Shown: one piece after another, positions 32,420 to 41,535 of the stretch
Layout of the letters: each line of letters starts with the position of its first letter
How positions within the stretch are numbered: position 1 is the stretch's first letter
Origin: Acrocarpospora macrocephala
Lineage (GTDB): Bacteria; Actinomycetota; Actinomycetes; Streptosporangiales; Streptosporangiaceae
Length of the DNA stretch: 64,000 bases
Reading direction: 5' to 3'
Assembly (NCBI RefSeq): GCF_009687865.1
Contig: NZ_BLAE01000006.1
Coordinates: forward strand, 202,550 to 266,549
Program-made: the position numbers and the translations under genes
The notes under the pieces: model-generated
The model's database searches: none
Told to the model about the DNA's origin: nothing
What the model saw: only the letters and a program-made list of their open reading frames with translations

Positions 32420-32623
32420 ATGGCTCAGGGAACCGTCAAGTGGTTCAACGCGGAAAAGGGCTTCGGCTTCATCGCCCCGGACGGCGGCGCGCCGGACGTG
32501 TTCGTCCACTTCTCCGCGATCTCGGGTAACGGCTACCGGAACCTGGAAGACGGCCAGCGCGTGGAGTTCGAGGTCACCGAGGGCCCCAAGGGCCCGCAGG
32601 CGTCGCAGGTACGCGCCCTCTAG
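32420..32623 (+). CDS. Cold-shock protein
   Basis: 67 residues from ATG 32420. The full CSD fold is present: [18 protein letters not shown] (RNP1 KGFGFI) and DVFVHFSAI (RNP2). The spacer of about 240 bp from the divergent HAD gene leaves room for the long untranslated leader usual in cold-shock genes. RNA chaperone/antitermination role is known for the family. A strong terminator follows at 32732. Confidence 0.95.
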   Translation: MAQGTVKWFNAEKGFGFIAPDGGAPDVFVHFSAISGNGYRNLEDGQRVEFEVTEGPKGPQASQVRAL

Positions 32624-32731
32624 AAACCGATATTTCGTGCATTCCGGGTTTTATCGGACGCGATCGGGCGACGCTCGGTCGCCACGACCAGGCCGCGGGG
32701 TCGCGAAATAGCGATCTAGACCACTGACACA

Positions 32732-32766
32732 CCGAAGGCGGGCCCCCACAAGGAGCCCGCCTTCGG
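32732..32766. terminator. Bidirectional hairpin between cold-shock gene and serS
   Basis: CCGAAGGCGGGC (32732-32743) pairs perfectly with GCCCGCCTTCGG (32755-32766), 12 bp with an 11-nt loop. It sits between two convergent genes and can end both transcripts. Confidence 0.8.
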
Positions 32767-32786
32767 CGTCTAGATCGGGTACGGCC

Positions 32787-34049
32787 CTACTTGAGCGGTT
32801 CCAGCACATCCAGCCCCACATACGGCCGTAGCGCCTTGGGCACGACGACCGAACCGTCCGCCTGCTGGTGGTTCTCCAGGATCGCCACGATCCAGCGTGT
32901 GGTCGCCAGGGTGCCGTTCAGCGTCGCCACATGCTGCGGACGGCCGCCATCGTCGCGATAGCGCACTTTCAGGCGGCGTGCCTGGAACTGCGTGCAGTTG
33001 GACGTCGACGTGAGCTCCCGGTACCGGCCCTGGGTCGGAATCCACGCCTCGCAGTCGAACTTCCTCGCCGCCGACATCCCCAGATCACCCGCCGCGGTGT
33101 CGATCACCCGGTACGGCAGCTCGACCTTGTCCAGCATCTCCTTCTCCCACGCCAGCAGCCGCCGATGTTCCTCGGACGCCTCCTCAGGACGGCAGAAGGA
33201 GAACATCTCCACCTTGTCGAACTGGTGGACGCGGATGATGCCACGGGTGTCCTTGCCGTACGACCCGGCTTCGCGGCGGAAGCAGGACGACCAGCCCGCA
33301 TAGCGCGACGGAAGGGAGGTCTGATCCAGGATCTCGTCCGCGTGGTAGGCGGCCAGCGGCACCTCGGAGGTGCCGACCAGGTAGAGATCGTCCTCGGGCA
33401 GCCGGTAGATCTCGCTGTCGTGGGCGATCGTGAATCCGGTGCCCTGCATCGACTCCGGCTTGACCAGCACCGGTGTGATCATCGGCGTGAAGCCCACCTC
33501 GATGGCCTGCTGCATCGCCATGTTGAGCAGCCCGAGCTGCAGCCGGGCTCCGGCTCCGCGCAGGAAGAAGAACCGCGATCCGGAGACCTTGGCGCCGCGC
33601 TCCATGTCGATGGCGCCCAGCATCTCGCCGAGTTCCAGGTGGTCGCGCGGGGTGAAATCGAACACGCGTGGCGTGCCGACCTCCTCCAGGACCACATAGT
33701 CGTCCTCGCCGCCGTGCGGGGCGCCGTCCTCGACGAGGTTGGGCACCTGCATGACCAGCTCGTCGAGCTCGCCACCGAGCTGCTCGGAAGCCACCTCGGC
33801 GGCCTTCACCTGCGCCGCCAGCTCCTTGGCCCGATCGAGCAGCACCTGCCGCTCATCCCCCGACGCCCTGGACACCGACTTGCCGATGCTCTTCTGCTCT
33901 GCGCGCAGCGATTCGAACGAGGTCAGCGCGGCACGTCGGCGCTCGTCGAGCGAGAGCAGCGCGTCCACGATCGAGTCATCCTCGCCACGGGCACGCTGCG
34001 ACGCTCGGAGCCGGTCCGGATCATCACGGAGGGTTCGCAGGTCAATCAC
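32787..34049 (-). CDS. serS: Seryl-tRNA synthetase
   Basis: 420 residues from GTG 34049, giving the standard N-terminus [17 protein letters not shown]; a TTG two codons earlier is less likely. The N-terminal coiled-coil arm ([20 protein letters not shown]) binds the long variable arm of tRNA-Ser. Class II motifs: motif 2 [20 protein letters not shown] and motif 3 [19 protein letters not shown]; the Ser/ATP pocket includes [14 protein letters not shown] and [13 protein letters not shown]. Length is normal. Housekeeping gene, a useful anchor showing chromosomal DNA here. Confidence 0.97.
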   Translation of the reverse strand: MIDLRTLRDDPDRLRASQRARGEDDSIVDALLSLDERRRAALTSFESLRAEQKSIGKSVSRASGDERQVLLDRAKELAAQVKAAEVASEQLGGELDELVMQVPNLVEDGAPHGGEDDYVVLEEVGTPRVFDFTPRDHLELGEMLGAIDMERGAKVSGSRFFFLRGAGARLQLGLLNMAMQQAIEVGFTPMITPVLVKPESMQGTGFTIAHDSEIYRLPEDDLYLVGTSEVPLAAYHADEILDQTSLPSRYAGWSSCFRREAGSYGKDTRGIIRVHQFDKVEMFSFCRPEEASEEHRRLLAWEKEMLDKVELPYRVIDTAAGDLGMSAARKFDCEAWIPTQGRYRELTSTSNCTQFQARRLKVRYRDDGGRPQHVATLNGTLATTRWIVAILENHQQADGSVVVPKALRPYVGLDVLEPLK

Positions 34050-34116
34050 AATCAAAGGCTACCGAGATACGACTACCGCTCGCGCGCCATATAGACACCG
34101 CAGGCGATCTCCATGC

Positions 34117-34140
34117 TGCTCACCGTTATCCGGCGCCGTT
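34117..34140 (+). repeat. Dispersed repeat, copy 1 (second copy at 59838-59861)
   Basis: A 24-bp sequence containing CCGTTATCCGGCGCCGTT occurs here and at 59838 with 23 of 24 bases equal; GTTCTCGCCG follows 8-13 bases later in both. Both copies are intergenic. Confidence 0.7.
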
Positions 34141-34209
34141 TGCCGCAGTTCTCGCCGCGGCTGCGCCAAACCAGCAGCCTTGGTCGTCGCAGCGGCGAAC
34201 TTTGGGTGG

Positions 34210-35155
34210 CTATCCGAGTCGGCGGCGCCGTCGGATGGCGGCGACCGGTTCGGCGTCTACGGGGTTGAGGAGGTCGGCGTTGGCTTCGAAGGCGTGGAGA
34301 AGGAGGTCGACTATGCGGAAGGTGTGGGAGTCGGGGCCCAGTGAGGGGCGCCAGGCGGGGTCGCGGATCATGGAGTGGTGGCTGGCTTCAATGGAACGGT
34401 GGAAGACGTCGGCCATGATGCGGGCGCCGACGCCGTCGAGGAGGCCGTCGTTGAGTTCTGATTCGCGGAAGATGTAGAACCACAGCGGGGTGGCGGAGAG
34501 CAGGTTGTCGCGTTCTGTGCTGATGAGCGTGTCGGGGGTGAGCACGACGCAGGTACGCCCCTGGCACGCCCGCATCCGCCAGCTGATCCACCACCCGGTT
34601 GTGGAACCGGATGAACGCCAGATGCAGTTGCCCGACGGCGCGGTTCTCGTCGTTGCGATGGTCGGGGATGAGCGCGCTGCCGGCTCGTCCGACGTGGGAG
34701 GCCGACGTGGGAGGCCGTCGAAGCCGGGGGCGGGCGCGGTCCTACCCATCCGGAGGCTACGCCGTCGGGCTCGAAGAAGCGCGGGCCGCGGGCCGTACAG
34801 GGAGTCGAGGTCGAGGGTCGGGGAGCGGCCCTGGATGAGCTCGGGGAGGGTGATGTCCTCGCCGAGGGCGGCTGCGGTGCGGTCCATGGTGAGGTCGTGG
34901 TCGACGAACTGGCCGAGGTAGGTGAAAGCCGCGCCAATCCGGCCATCCTGTTGTACGGCCTCCGGCGCGGTCATCGCTCTGGCCAGTTTGGCGCACAACG
35001 CGGGATCGACGACGGGCCCCACCGGGCCGAGCCGGGAGAAGCGGAAGCCGGCGGACCTCCTCGGTAGTGGAGGGCCGCCGCAGGGCGGACTTCTCGTGGA
35101 CGCCTTCGCCGACGATGTAGAAATCGTCCCGCTTGTGCCTGTGCCTCGAAGCCAT
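34210..35155 (-). pseudogene. Animal-type haem peroxidase, multiply frameshifted
   Basis: Pieces of an An_peroxidase-family protein are spread over all three minus-strand frames in the right order: MASRHRHKRDDFYIVGEGVH (from 35155), FTYLGQFVDHDLTMDRT with the distal His motif, LDLDSLYGPRP, then in other frames GPRFFEPDG and VVDQLADAGVPGAYL, and finally PLWFYIFRESELNDG, then RIMADVFHRSIEASHHSMI. At least four frame changes are needed to read through. The active enzyme would use peroxide to oxidise halides or organic substrates. The many indels show an old inactivation rather than a sequencing error. Confidence 0.8.
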
Positions 35156-35188
35156 GTTAGTGAGCAGAATGCGATAAATGTTCATGCC

Positions 35189-35443
35189 ATGAAAACGAGG
35201 CTTCTTCGCCTGTTAAGCGCTCCCCGGCTCGCCCTGTCCCTCGTGCTCTCGGTCATGGGCACGGCGGCGCGGGCCGACACTGACGCCCAGCTCGCACTCC
35301 CCGAATCCGCGCCGATGACCACGGCGACGAATCAGGCAATAGCCCCGAATACCCGAGAAATCCAAGGAAATCCGGGTAATCGAATACCCACTATCGTCGC
35401 CTTACAAGGCGACGATAAGGATGTTCAACGGCATGTCAAGTGA
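35189..35443 (+). CDS. Small secreted protein
   Basis: 84 residues from ATG 35189. Clear Sec signal peptide: MKTRLLRLL, a hydrophobic stretch LALSLVLSVMG and cleavage site TAARA before DTDAQ. The mature part (about 55 residues) is hydrophilic and unassigned. The last codons contain a 26-bp palindrome (35392-35417). It is divergent from the peroxidase remnant. Confidence 0.5.
   Translation: MKTRLLRLLSAPRLALSLVLSVMGTAARADTDAQLALPESAPMTTATNQAIAPNTREIQGNPGNRIPTIVALQGDDKDVQRHVK
35392..35417. repeat. 26-bp palindrome near 3' end of the secreted-protein gene
   Basis: TATCGTCGCCTT and AAGGCGACGATA pair perfectly around the dinucleotide AC. It lies inside the coding frame, 27 bp before the stop, and 60 bp from the end of convergent pheA, so it might act as terminator for either side despite lacking a T-run. 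Confidence 0.7.
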
Positions 35444-35478
35444 ACGCATGTTCACCGTAATTACGGAAGTCGATAAAT

Positions 35479-36399
35479 CTAGACTTGTCCGGCGCGCATT
35501 CGCGTCAGCCAGTCGGCGGCCTCGGCGAATTCGGCGTCGCCGGTGCCGGTCCTGATCTGTGTGGGGACTTGGTCGGCCCGAGGGTAGCTGCCCAGGAAGC
35601 GTAGATCTCCGCAAATCCGATGCAAGCCGGAAAGCGCCTCTCCGACTCGGGCGTCCGCGACATGCCCTTCACAGTCGAAATGGAAGAAATAACGGCCGAT
35701 TCCATCACCGGTCGGGCGGGATTCGATCCGGCTCAGGTTGACTCCGCGCACCGCGAACTCGCTCAACATTTCCAGCAGCGCTCCGGCGTGGTCATCCTTC
35801 AGAAAAGCGACCATGGACGTGCGATCCGCACCGGTCGGCTCAGGCAGTGGCCCACACGGAGAGACCTGCACGAAACGGGTGACCGTATCCGTGCGGTCCC
35901 CCACCCCCGAGGCGACCTCGGAGAGCCCGTAAAGCTCACCGGCGATGGCCGGACTGATCGCCGCGTCGTACGGAGATTCCGGGTTGGACACTTCCTGCGC
36001 GGCGGCGGCGGTCGACGAGGCGTGGATGACCACCGCTCCCGGCAGCTCGCGCTCGATGAAGTTGCGGCACTGGGTGTGCGCGGCCGGATGGGTGACCAGG
36101 CGCTTGATCTGCCGCATCTCCGTCCCCGGCCGGACCAGCAGCGAGAACTCGACCGGCAGCAGCAGCTCAGCGATGATCAGCAGCGGTTCGCCCCACGCGA
36201 ACTCGTCGAGGGTCTGCGTGATGGCGCCCTCCAGCGAGTTCTCCAGCGGCACGACCGCGCCATCGGCCTCCCCCCTGCGGACGGCGTCAAGTGCGGCGCC
36301 GACGTTGGCGCACGGCAGGCGCTCGGCGTCGGGCGCCAGGATTCGCAGGGCGGCCTCACAGAAGGTGCCCTCTGGGCCCAGGTACGCGAGCTTCGACAT
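35479..36399 (-). CDS. pheA: Prephenate dehydratase
   Basis: 306 residues from ATG 36399. Catalytic domain: KLAYLGPEGTFCEAALR, GEADGAVVPLENSLEGAITQ, VTHPAAHTQCRNFIE and the TRF motif in DTVTRFVQVSP with the essential Thr. C-terminal ACT domain: HAGALLEMLSEFAVRGVNLS, RIESRPTGDGIGRYFFHFD, which binds phenylalanine for feedback control. The enzyme makes phenylpyruvate from prephenate. Stand-alone form, as normal in actinomycetes. Confidence 0.96.
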   Translation of the reverse strand: MSKLAYLGPEGTFCEAALRILAPDAERLPCANVGAALDAVRRGEADGAVVPLENSLEGAITQTLDEFAWGEPLLIIAELLLPVEFSLLVRPGTEMRQIKRLVTHPAAHTQCRNFIERELPGAVVIHASSTAAAAQEVSNPESPYDAAISPAIAGELYGLSEVASGVGDRTDTVTRFVQVSPCGPLPEPTGADRTSMVAFLKDDHAGALLEMLSEFAVRGVNLSRIESRPTGDGIGRYFFHFDCEGHVADARVGEALSGLHRICGDLRFLGSYPRADQVPTQIRTGTGDAEFAEAADWLTRMRAGQV

Positions 36400-36593
36400 A
36401 CGACCAGGTTAGCGACTCACGCAAGTGGTGTATGTGAATACTTACCGAGTCCCGCGAAAAGCCTCACCCGTGTCGCGAACCACCACCGATGCCAATGCCT
36501 GGAGCCCGACACCCGCCGCTCCCGCCTCGGCGGACGGTGCCGGAAGGCCGGTCAGTCCGCACGAACCGCATCGCGGCCGTGGTCTAGGGTTCG

Positions 36594-36635
36594 GCTCTGG
36601 GGATCCAGCTCTGGGGATCCAGCTCTGGGGATCCA
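36594..36635 (+). repeat. 14-bp tandem repeat, three exact copies
   Basis: GCTCTGGGGATCCA occurs three times head to tail in non-coding DNA between pheA and the LysR remnant. Confidence 0.85.
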
Positions 36636-36653
36636 GCAGCGAATGGCCGCCCG

Positions 36654-37035
36654 CTACCGCGCGCACCGCGCCGACCAGGTCCAACCGTGGATCTGCTTGA
36701 GCACGTAACCGGAAACGCCGGCCATGACCGCGTCGAACAGCGGCGACGTCATACGAACCGCGCGCTCCGGCGGACGGGGCCGGGGCCGGGCCACCCAGTT
36801 CGGCGTCCAGGTCCCGGCGGCGTCGTGGCCGGCCGCTGTGGCGGCAAGGTGGGCGCGGAGGGTGGCCAGCGCTGGGCGGGGGTTGTCGCGGTGCCACAGG
36901 AGCGAGTGCGGGTAGACGGGCGTCGGGTCGGTCACCGGGATGCGGCGCAGGCCGTGGCCGGCGGGCCAGACCAGGCGGGTCTGCGCGCCCATGAGCATCC
37001 GCAGAGCCTTCGGCGCGTCAGCGATTTCCTGGGCG
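36654..37035 (-). pseudogene. Fused remnants: LysR effector-domain tail and response-regulator fragment
   Basis: The minus-strand frame reads, from about 37035, YAQEIADAPKALRMLMGAQT and IPVTDPTPVYPHSLLWHRDN, then ALATLRAHLA, the usual end of a LysR regulator. It then continues with MTSPLFDAVMAGVSGYVLKQ, a piece of a NarL-type receiver domain. Neither has its DNA-binding part. A start at 36998 could produce 114 residues but the content is two unrelated tails. It partly overlaps the end of the DUF4446 gene. Confidence 0.6.
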
Positions 37036-37464
37036 TAACCAGGACCCTCCGGACGCGAGGCTGGCTTCGATCTCTGGGCCTAAGCCCAGGCGGGCCGCCC
37101 GCACGGCCTGTTCCTCTTCGGGGGACAGTTGTTGCTGGCCTTTGCCGCCGCGAACCGGGCGGACATAGGTCCGGGTCTCGGTCCGACCGTTGATCGAGGT
37201 CAGCACGATGCCGTCGCCCAGGCTGTTGATCAGCGCGACCGAGAACGACAGCCGCCCGGTCATCTCCTCCAGAGCGTCATAGCGGTAGACCGCGACATCG
37301 CGGATGGCCTTGGTGTCGACGACCCCCTCGACCGCCGACCGCCGGGCCAGCACGTCGAGGCACTCCTCGACCGCACCGCGCGCGTTCCGCAACGCCAGCA
37401 GGCCGATCGCCACCCCGGTGACCCCGGCGACGACCCCGACAACGACCAGAACGGTAACCAGCAC
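37018..37464 (-). CDS. DUF4446 family membrane-anchored protein
   Basis: 148 residues from GTG 37464 (a longer frame to 37524 begins inside the tandem repeats and is less likely). An N-terminal membrane helix (LVTVLVVVGVVAGVTGVAIG) is followed by a helix and the DUF4446 core: DVAVYRYDALEEMTGRLSFS, VALINSLGDGIVLTSINGRT and YVRPVRGGKGQQQLSPEEEQ. Function unknown; widespread in Gram-positive bacteria. Downstream of the glycosyltransferase with the 60-bp repeats between. Confidence 0.8.
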   Translation of the reverse strand: MLVTVLVVVGVVAGVTGVAIGLLALRNARGAVEECLDVLARRSAVEGVVDTKAIRDVAVYRYDALEEMTGRLSFSVALINSLGDGIVLTSINGRTETRTYVRPVRGGKGQQQLSPEEEQAVRAARLGLGPEIEASLASGGSWLRPGNR

Positions 37465-37485
37465 GCCACTGAGCGTAACGGCACG

Positions 37486-37842
37486 GTCAAGCCTTCGCCA
37501 ACTTTCCCGCCTTCCGGTACGCAAGCACCCAGACGAGCGGACATGGTCAGGCCTTCACCGACGTCCCGGGATTCCACTGCGCGAGCACCCAGACGAGCAG
37601 GCATGGTCAGGCCTTCGCCGACTTCCCGGATTCCGCTGCGCGACGCCCTGAAGAGCGGACATGGTCAGGCCTTCACGGGCTTTCCTGCCTTCCATTGCGC
37701 GACGCCCTGACGAGCAGGCATGGTCAGGTCCTCGCGGACTTTCCCGCATTCCGCTGCGCGAACAACCAGACGAGCGGAGACAGTCAAGCCTTCGCCGACC
37801 TGCCCGATTTCCGCTGCGCGAGCACCCAGACGAGCGCGATCG
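37486..37842. repeat. Six degenerate 58-60 bp tandem repeats seeded by the end of the GT87 gene
   Basis: Units start with GTCA at 37486, 37546, 37606, 37664, 37723 and 37783. Each contains variants of GCCTTCGCCGAC, TTCCGCTGCGCGA and CCAGACGAGC. The last unit is the true 3' end of the mannosyltransferase gene (codons for LAQRKSGRSAKA on the minus strand), so the others are duplicates of that end. Periods of 58-60 are not all multiples of three, so the array is not translated as a repeat protein. Confidence 0.9.
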
Positions 37843-39043
37843 CCCCCAGACCGAACGCGTTCTGGACGATCTTCCCCAGTGTGGGGCTGAGCACGGGGAT
37901 CTCCCAGAGCTTGATGTAGGCCCCCCACCAGGGGATCGGGAGCACGTAGTACGCCCACACCCCCGCCGCCAAGAGCGGCCTGCGGATAGCGAGCGCGGCG
38001 ATGACGACGATCATCCACGCGAGGTGGTGGATCCAGGCGACCGGGGAGAGCAGCACCGCCATCAGTCCGGTCAGCGCGACCGCTGTCAGGGTGTCTCCGT
38101 CGCGGTGGGCGCGGTAGGCGGCGCGGAAGCCGTACCAGCCGATGAAAGCGACGGCGGCGAGCCAGAGGATGGTGGTGAGGGTGTCGGGCCAGTACAGGCG
38201 TAGGAGCATGCCGCGGATGGACTGGTTTGTGGTAGCGGTGTTGGCGCCTAGGCGTTCGGAGTCGAGCAGGGCGGAGAACCAGAAGTCGGTGGCGTCCGAC
38301 GGGATCACGATAAATGGCAGCAAAGTGAGGACGGCCGTGGTGCCTGCCGCCGTGAAGAAGGGCTTGCGCTGCGTGGGGTCGCGCCAGGCGGTGATAGCGA
38401 GATAAATCAGGAAAACGCCGGGGGTGAGTTTTACGGCTGTGGCGATGCCGATCAGTATGCCCCGAGGCCACCAGGGCCGCCGGACCACGCAGTCGAGGAG
38501 GCAGAGCGCCACCAGGAAAAGATCTACCTGGCCGAACCTGATCTGATCCCGGATCGGCATCAGATACAGGCAGGCGACAGTGACGACCCCGAACATGATC
38601 GGCACGAAAACGGCGGACATCCAAGGTGATTGAGGCGAGCCACCCCCCGATCGCACCGGAATGCCTGGTACGCGACCGAGCGAGTCCCGAAAGGCGTACC
38701 AAACAGTGACCCCGAGCGTGAGCATGATCGCGACAATCCACACCCACTGCACGGTCTCCCAGGAGATCAGCGCCAGCGGCACGGCCAGCATCGCCGCGAC
38801 CGGCGGATACGTGAACGGCAACAACTGCGGCGCAGGCGTGATCACGTCATAGACCGGAAGCCCCTGCAGCAGCGCCCAGCCCCCGGTCCGATACACATCA
38901 AGATCGACCAAACGTTGATCTTCCGGATTGCCCAGCCAGTACGCCACCAGCGGCCACGCGGCGACCACAATGATCAGCAGCGACAACGCCCAACCCCACC
39001 AGGGCCGCCGCACGCTCAGCGTTACCGGTTCGCCAGTGCTCAC
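37784..39043 (-). CDS. Polyprenol-phosphate-mannose-dependent alpha-mannosyltransferase, GT87/DUF2029
   Basis: 419 residues from ATG 39043. About ten membrane helices. The family motif near the N-terminus is DLDVYRTGGWALLQGLPVYD (catalytic Asp after the first helix), followed by FTYPPVAAMLAVPLAL. Later segments IRFGQVDLFLVALCLLD, ATAVKLTPGVFLIYL and LSPVAWIHHLAWMIV are typical of GT87. Known members (PimE type) add alpha-1,2 mannoses to phosphatidylinositol mannosides or lipoglycans outside the membrane. It is divergent from the large phosphatase-like membrane protein and near another mannosyltransferase, so this is a cell-envelope glycan cluster. Confidence 0.88.
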   Translation of the reverse strand: MSTGEPVTLSVRRPWWGWALSLLIIVVAAWPLVAYWLGNPEDQRLVDLDVYRTGGWALLQGLPVYDVITPAPQLLPFTYPPVAAMLAVPLALISWETVQWVWIVAIMLTLGVTVWYAFRDSLGRVPGIPVRSGGGSPQSPWMSAVFVPIMFGVVTVACLYLMPIRDQIRFGQVDLFLVALCLLDCVVRRPWWPRGILIGIATAVKLTPGVFLIYLAITAWRDPTQRKPFFTAAGTTAVLTLLPFIVIPSDATDFWFSALLDSERLGANTATTNQSIRGMLLRLYWPDTLTTILWLAAVAFIGWYGFRAAYRAHRDGDTLTAVALTGLMAVLLSPVAWIHHLAWMIVVIAALAIRRPLLAAGVWAYYVLPIPWWGAYIKLWEIPVLSPTLGKIVQNAFGLGAIALVWVLAQRKSGRSAKA

Positions 39044-39108
39044 GACCAGGCAGGCTACCGTGGACGCTGTTCATCCGGCCCGCCCCACCAGAAGAGGATC
39101 CGGCCCTC

Positions 39109-41535
39109 GTGCCATCACCCCAGGTCACCCGAGCCCTCACCCGGCTCACCCTCGTGGTCGCCTTCCTCCTGCTCGGTACGGCCCCCGCCACCGCCTCCAC
39201 CGAACGAGGCCCAACTCCCACCTCGACATCTATCGGCGCCCTCAACAGCGCAAATGCCACACGAGGTTCGAGTTCCACGGCACCTATCGGCGCCCTCGGC
39301 AGCACACGTGCCGCAGCCTCCACCGAGCACACAACCCTCACCCCCACAGGTCAGGCCACGATTTCCACCGGAGAGGCGGGTCTCACCAGCTCGCGGATCG
39401 CTGTCGACGACGGAGTTGACACCACGCCTCTCGCTGGACGAGCGGTTTCCGGCGGAAAGACAGCTCCCACGGGACGTGTTGTCCTTATCGGAGTTCCCGG
39501 GCTGGAGTGGAGCGACCTGGACGAAACGCGGACACCGCGTTTGTGGGACCTGGTCGGACGTGGCGCGTCCGCCTCCCTGTCCACCCGTGCGATCCCCCCG
39601 GAGGGCCGGGGAATCACCTGCTCCGTCGCCGGATGGCTCACCGTCTCCGCCGGGCAGCGCGCTGGATCGGACAACTGCGGCCTGCCGGAACCACCGACCA
39701 TCGCCCCCGACGGCTCCGCGAAAATCCCCGCCTGGGATGAATACCTAGCATTCCAACAAGCAAGCTCATTCCAAGCGGAAATCGGCCTGCTCGCCCAAAC
39801 AATCACCGACGCCGGCGGAAAGGTCGCCGCGATCGGCCCAGGAGCCGCCCTAGCCGCCGCCGACAAATCCGGAAATATCCAGAAATATGCGCCAACACCC
39901 GCAGACCTCCCCGACCTAACCCCCTACTCCCTCATCACCGCAGAAGCCAATGAACTATCCCGCGCCTGGACCCAATCCCAATCCGCCACATCCCCCGAAA
40001 TATCAGGCGACCTCGACGACAACACCCGTCAAGCAGCCGCTACCGAAGCTGACAGAACAGTCGGCGCCATCCTCGACCGAGTCCCCCCAGACTCCACCGT
40101 CCTCATTGTCGGCCTAGCCGACGCGAGCACCACCGCCCACCTCCACGTCGCCCTCGCCCAAGGCCCGAAATTTCGTCACAAATTCCTAACCGCCACCTCC
40201 ACCCGTCAAAACGCCCTAGTAACGATCACCGACACCACCGCCACCATCCTCAGCGAACTCACCCTCCCCACTCCCAAGATCGGCCGCACCTGGACAAATA
40301 ACGGCGACACCCCCGACACCACCCCCCAAACCATCGCCCAACTCTCCGACGCCGACCTCGCCAGCCAAGTCCTCAGAGACGTCCGCGAACCGTTCTTCCT
40401 CACCCTCGTCGCCCTCCAACTGATCTTCTACGCCCTGGCCGCCATCGCCATCCGCCGCCAATCCACCCCCCACCGCCGCCGTACCCTGATCGCCACCCAA
40501 ACCGTCGCCGTCCTCAGCGGCGCCATCCCGATCTCCACCTTCCTGGCCCAACTCATCCCGTGGTGGAGCGCGAGCAACCCCATGCCCGCCCTCATCACCA
40601 CAATCCTCGCCACCGCCGCCCTGATCACCGCCGCCGCCTTCGCCGGCCCCTGGCGCAGAGACGTGCTCGGCCCTCTCACGATCGTCGCCGCCGTCTCCTC
40701 CCTCGCGTTGCTCATCGACGTCATGACCGGCTCCCACCTCCAGGTCAACGCCGTCACCGGCTACGAACCCGTCACCGGCGGCCGCTTCTACGGCTTCGGC
40801 AACATGGCCTTCGCCATCTACTCCACCGGCACGATCCTGGCCCTCGCCGGCCTGGCCCACGCCCTGCGCCGCCGCCCACGCCTGGCCATCGCCCTCTGCC
40901 TCGCCTACGGCCTACTAGCGATCTTCGCCGACGGCTGGCCCAGCTGGGGCGCCGACTTCGGCGGAGTGCCCTCGTTCGTGCTCGGTTTCGCCGTCTTCAT
41001 GCTGATGCTCTCCGGCCACCGCGTCTCGATCACCAGGCTGGCCGTCATCGCCGCCGCCGGAGCCGCCCTGATCGCCGCGATCGCGACCGCCGACTGGCTC
41101 CGCCCGCCCAACCAGCGCACCCACCTCGGCGCCTTCGTCCAGCAGGTCATGGACGGCGAAGGCGGCTCGGTCATCGGCCGCAAACTGGGCGCGATGCTGA
41201 GCACCCTCGGCAACCTCCCGCTGACCCTGCTCTCCCTGGTCGCGCTGGCGTTCCTCTACCTGGTCCTGGCCCGCCCGTCCAGGGTGGGCGCGGCCGCGCT
41301 CAGCCTTGCGTACGGCTATGCCCCCGCCCTGCGCGCGGGCCTGTTCGGCGCGCTCACCGCCGCCCTGGCCGGCTTCCTGATCAACGACTCGGGGATCGCG
41401 ATTCCGGCGATGGCGCTGACGGTCGCGGTGCCGCTGACCCTGGCGGCGTCGGTACGCGCCCTGCGCCTCGCCACGCCCACACCCCCAGCGCCACCGTCAG
41501 CGCCAGCAGCGTCCACGGCACCAGCTGCGCCCTGA
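39109..41535 (+). CDS. Large membrane protein with alkaline-phosphatase-like ectodomain
   Basis: 808 residues from GTG 39109. Signal-like N-terminus (LTLVVAFLLLGTAPATA), a Ser/Thr-rich segment with a repeated SIGALNS/PIGALGS unit, then an extracytoplasmic domain with an alkaline-phosphatase-like start RVVLIGVPGLEWSDLDETRT and ITCSVAGWLTVSAGQR, and IVGLADASTTAHLHVAL. Residues about 425-790 are ten or so membrane helices containing NAVTGYEPVTGGRFYGFGNM. I do not know a function; the pairing of a phosphatase-like domain with a polytopic membrane region beside mannosyltransferases suggests lipid or glycan modification. The Pro/Ala-rich tail overlaps the convergent gene by 155 bp. From 39.9 to 40.4 kb codons are more AT-rich. 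Confidence 0.7.
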   Translation: MPSPQVTRALTRLTLVVAFLLLGTAPATASTERGPTPTSTSIGALNSANATRGSSSTAPIGALGSTRAAASTEHTTLTPTGQATISTGEAGLTSSRIAVDDGVDTTPLAGRAVSGGKTAPTGRVVLIGVPGLEWSDLDETRTPRLWDLVGRGASASLSTRAIPPEGRGITCSVAGWLTVSAGQRAGSDNCGLPEPPTIAPDGSAKIPAWDEYLAFQQASSFQAEIGLLAQTITDAGGKVAAIGPGAALAAADKSGNIQKYAPTPADLPDLTPYSLITAEANELSRAWTQSQSATSPEISGDLDDNTRQAAATEADRTVGAILDRVPPDSTVLIVGLADASTTAHLHVALAQGPKFRHKFLTATSTRQNALVTITDTTATILSELTLPTPKIGRTWTNNGDTPDTTPQTIAQLSDADLASQVLRDVREPFFLTLVALQLIFYALAAIAIRRQSTPHRRRTLIATQTVAVLSGAIPISTFLAQLIPWWSASNPMPALITTILATAALITAAAFAGPWRRDVLGPLTIVAAVSSLALLIDVMTGSHLQVNAVTGYEPVTGGRFYGFGNMAFAIYSTGTILALAGLAHALRRRPRLAIALCLAYGLLAIFADGWPSWGADFGGVPSFVLGFAVFMLMLSGHRVSITRLAVIAAAGAALIAAIATADWLRPPNQRTHLGAFVQQVMDGEGGSVIGRKLGAMLSTLGNLPLTLLSLVALAFLYLVLARPSRVGAAALSLAYGYAPALRAGLFGALTAALAGFLINDSGIAIPAMALTVAVPLTLAASVRALRLATPTPPAPPSAPAASTAPAAP

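Noticed and set aside
37486..37842. CRISPR array
   Set aside because: Units are contiguous and diverged with no unique spacers, period about 60, derived from an adjacent gene end, and no cas genes are present.
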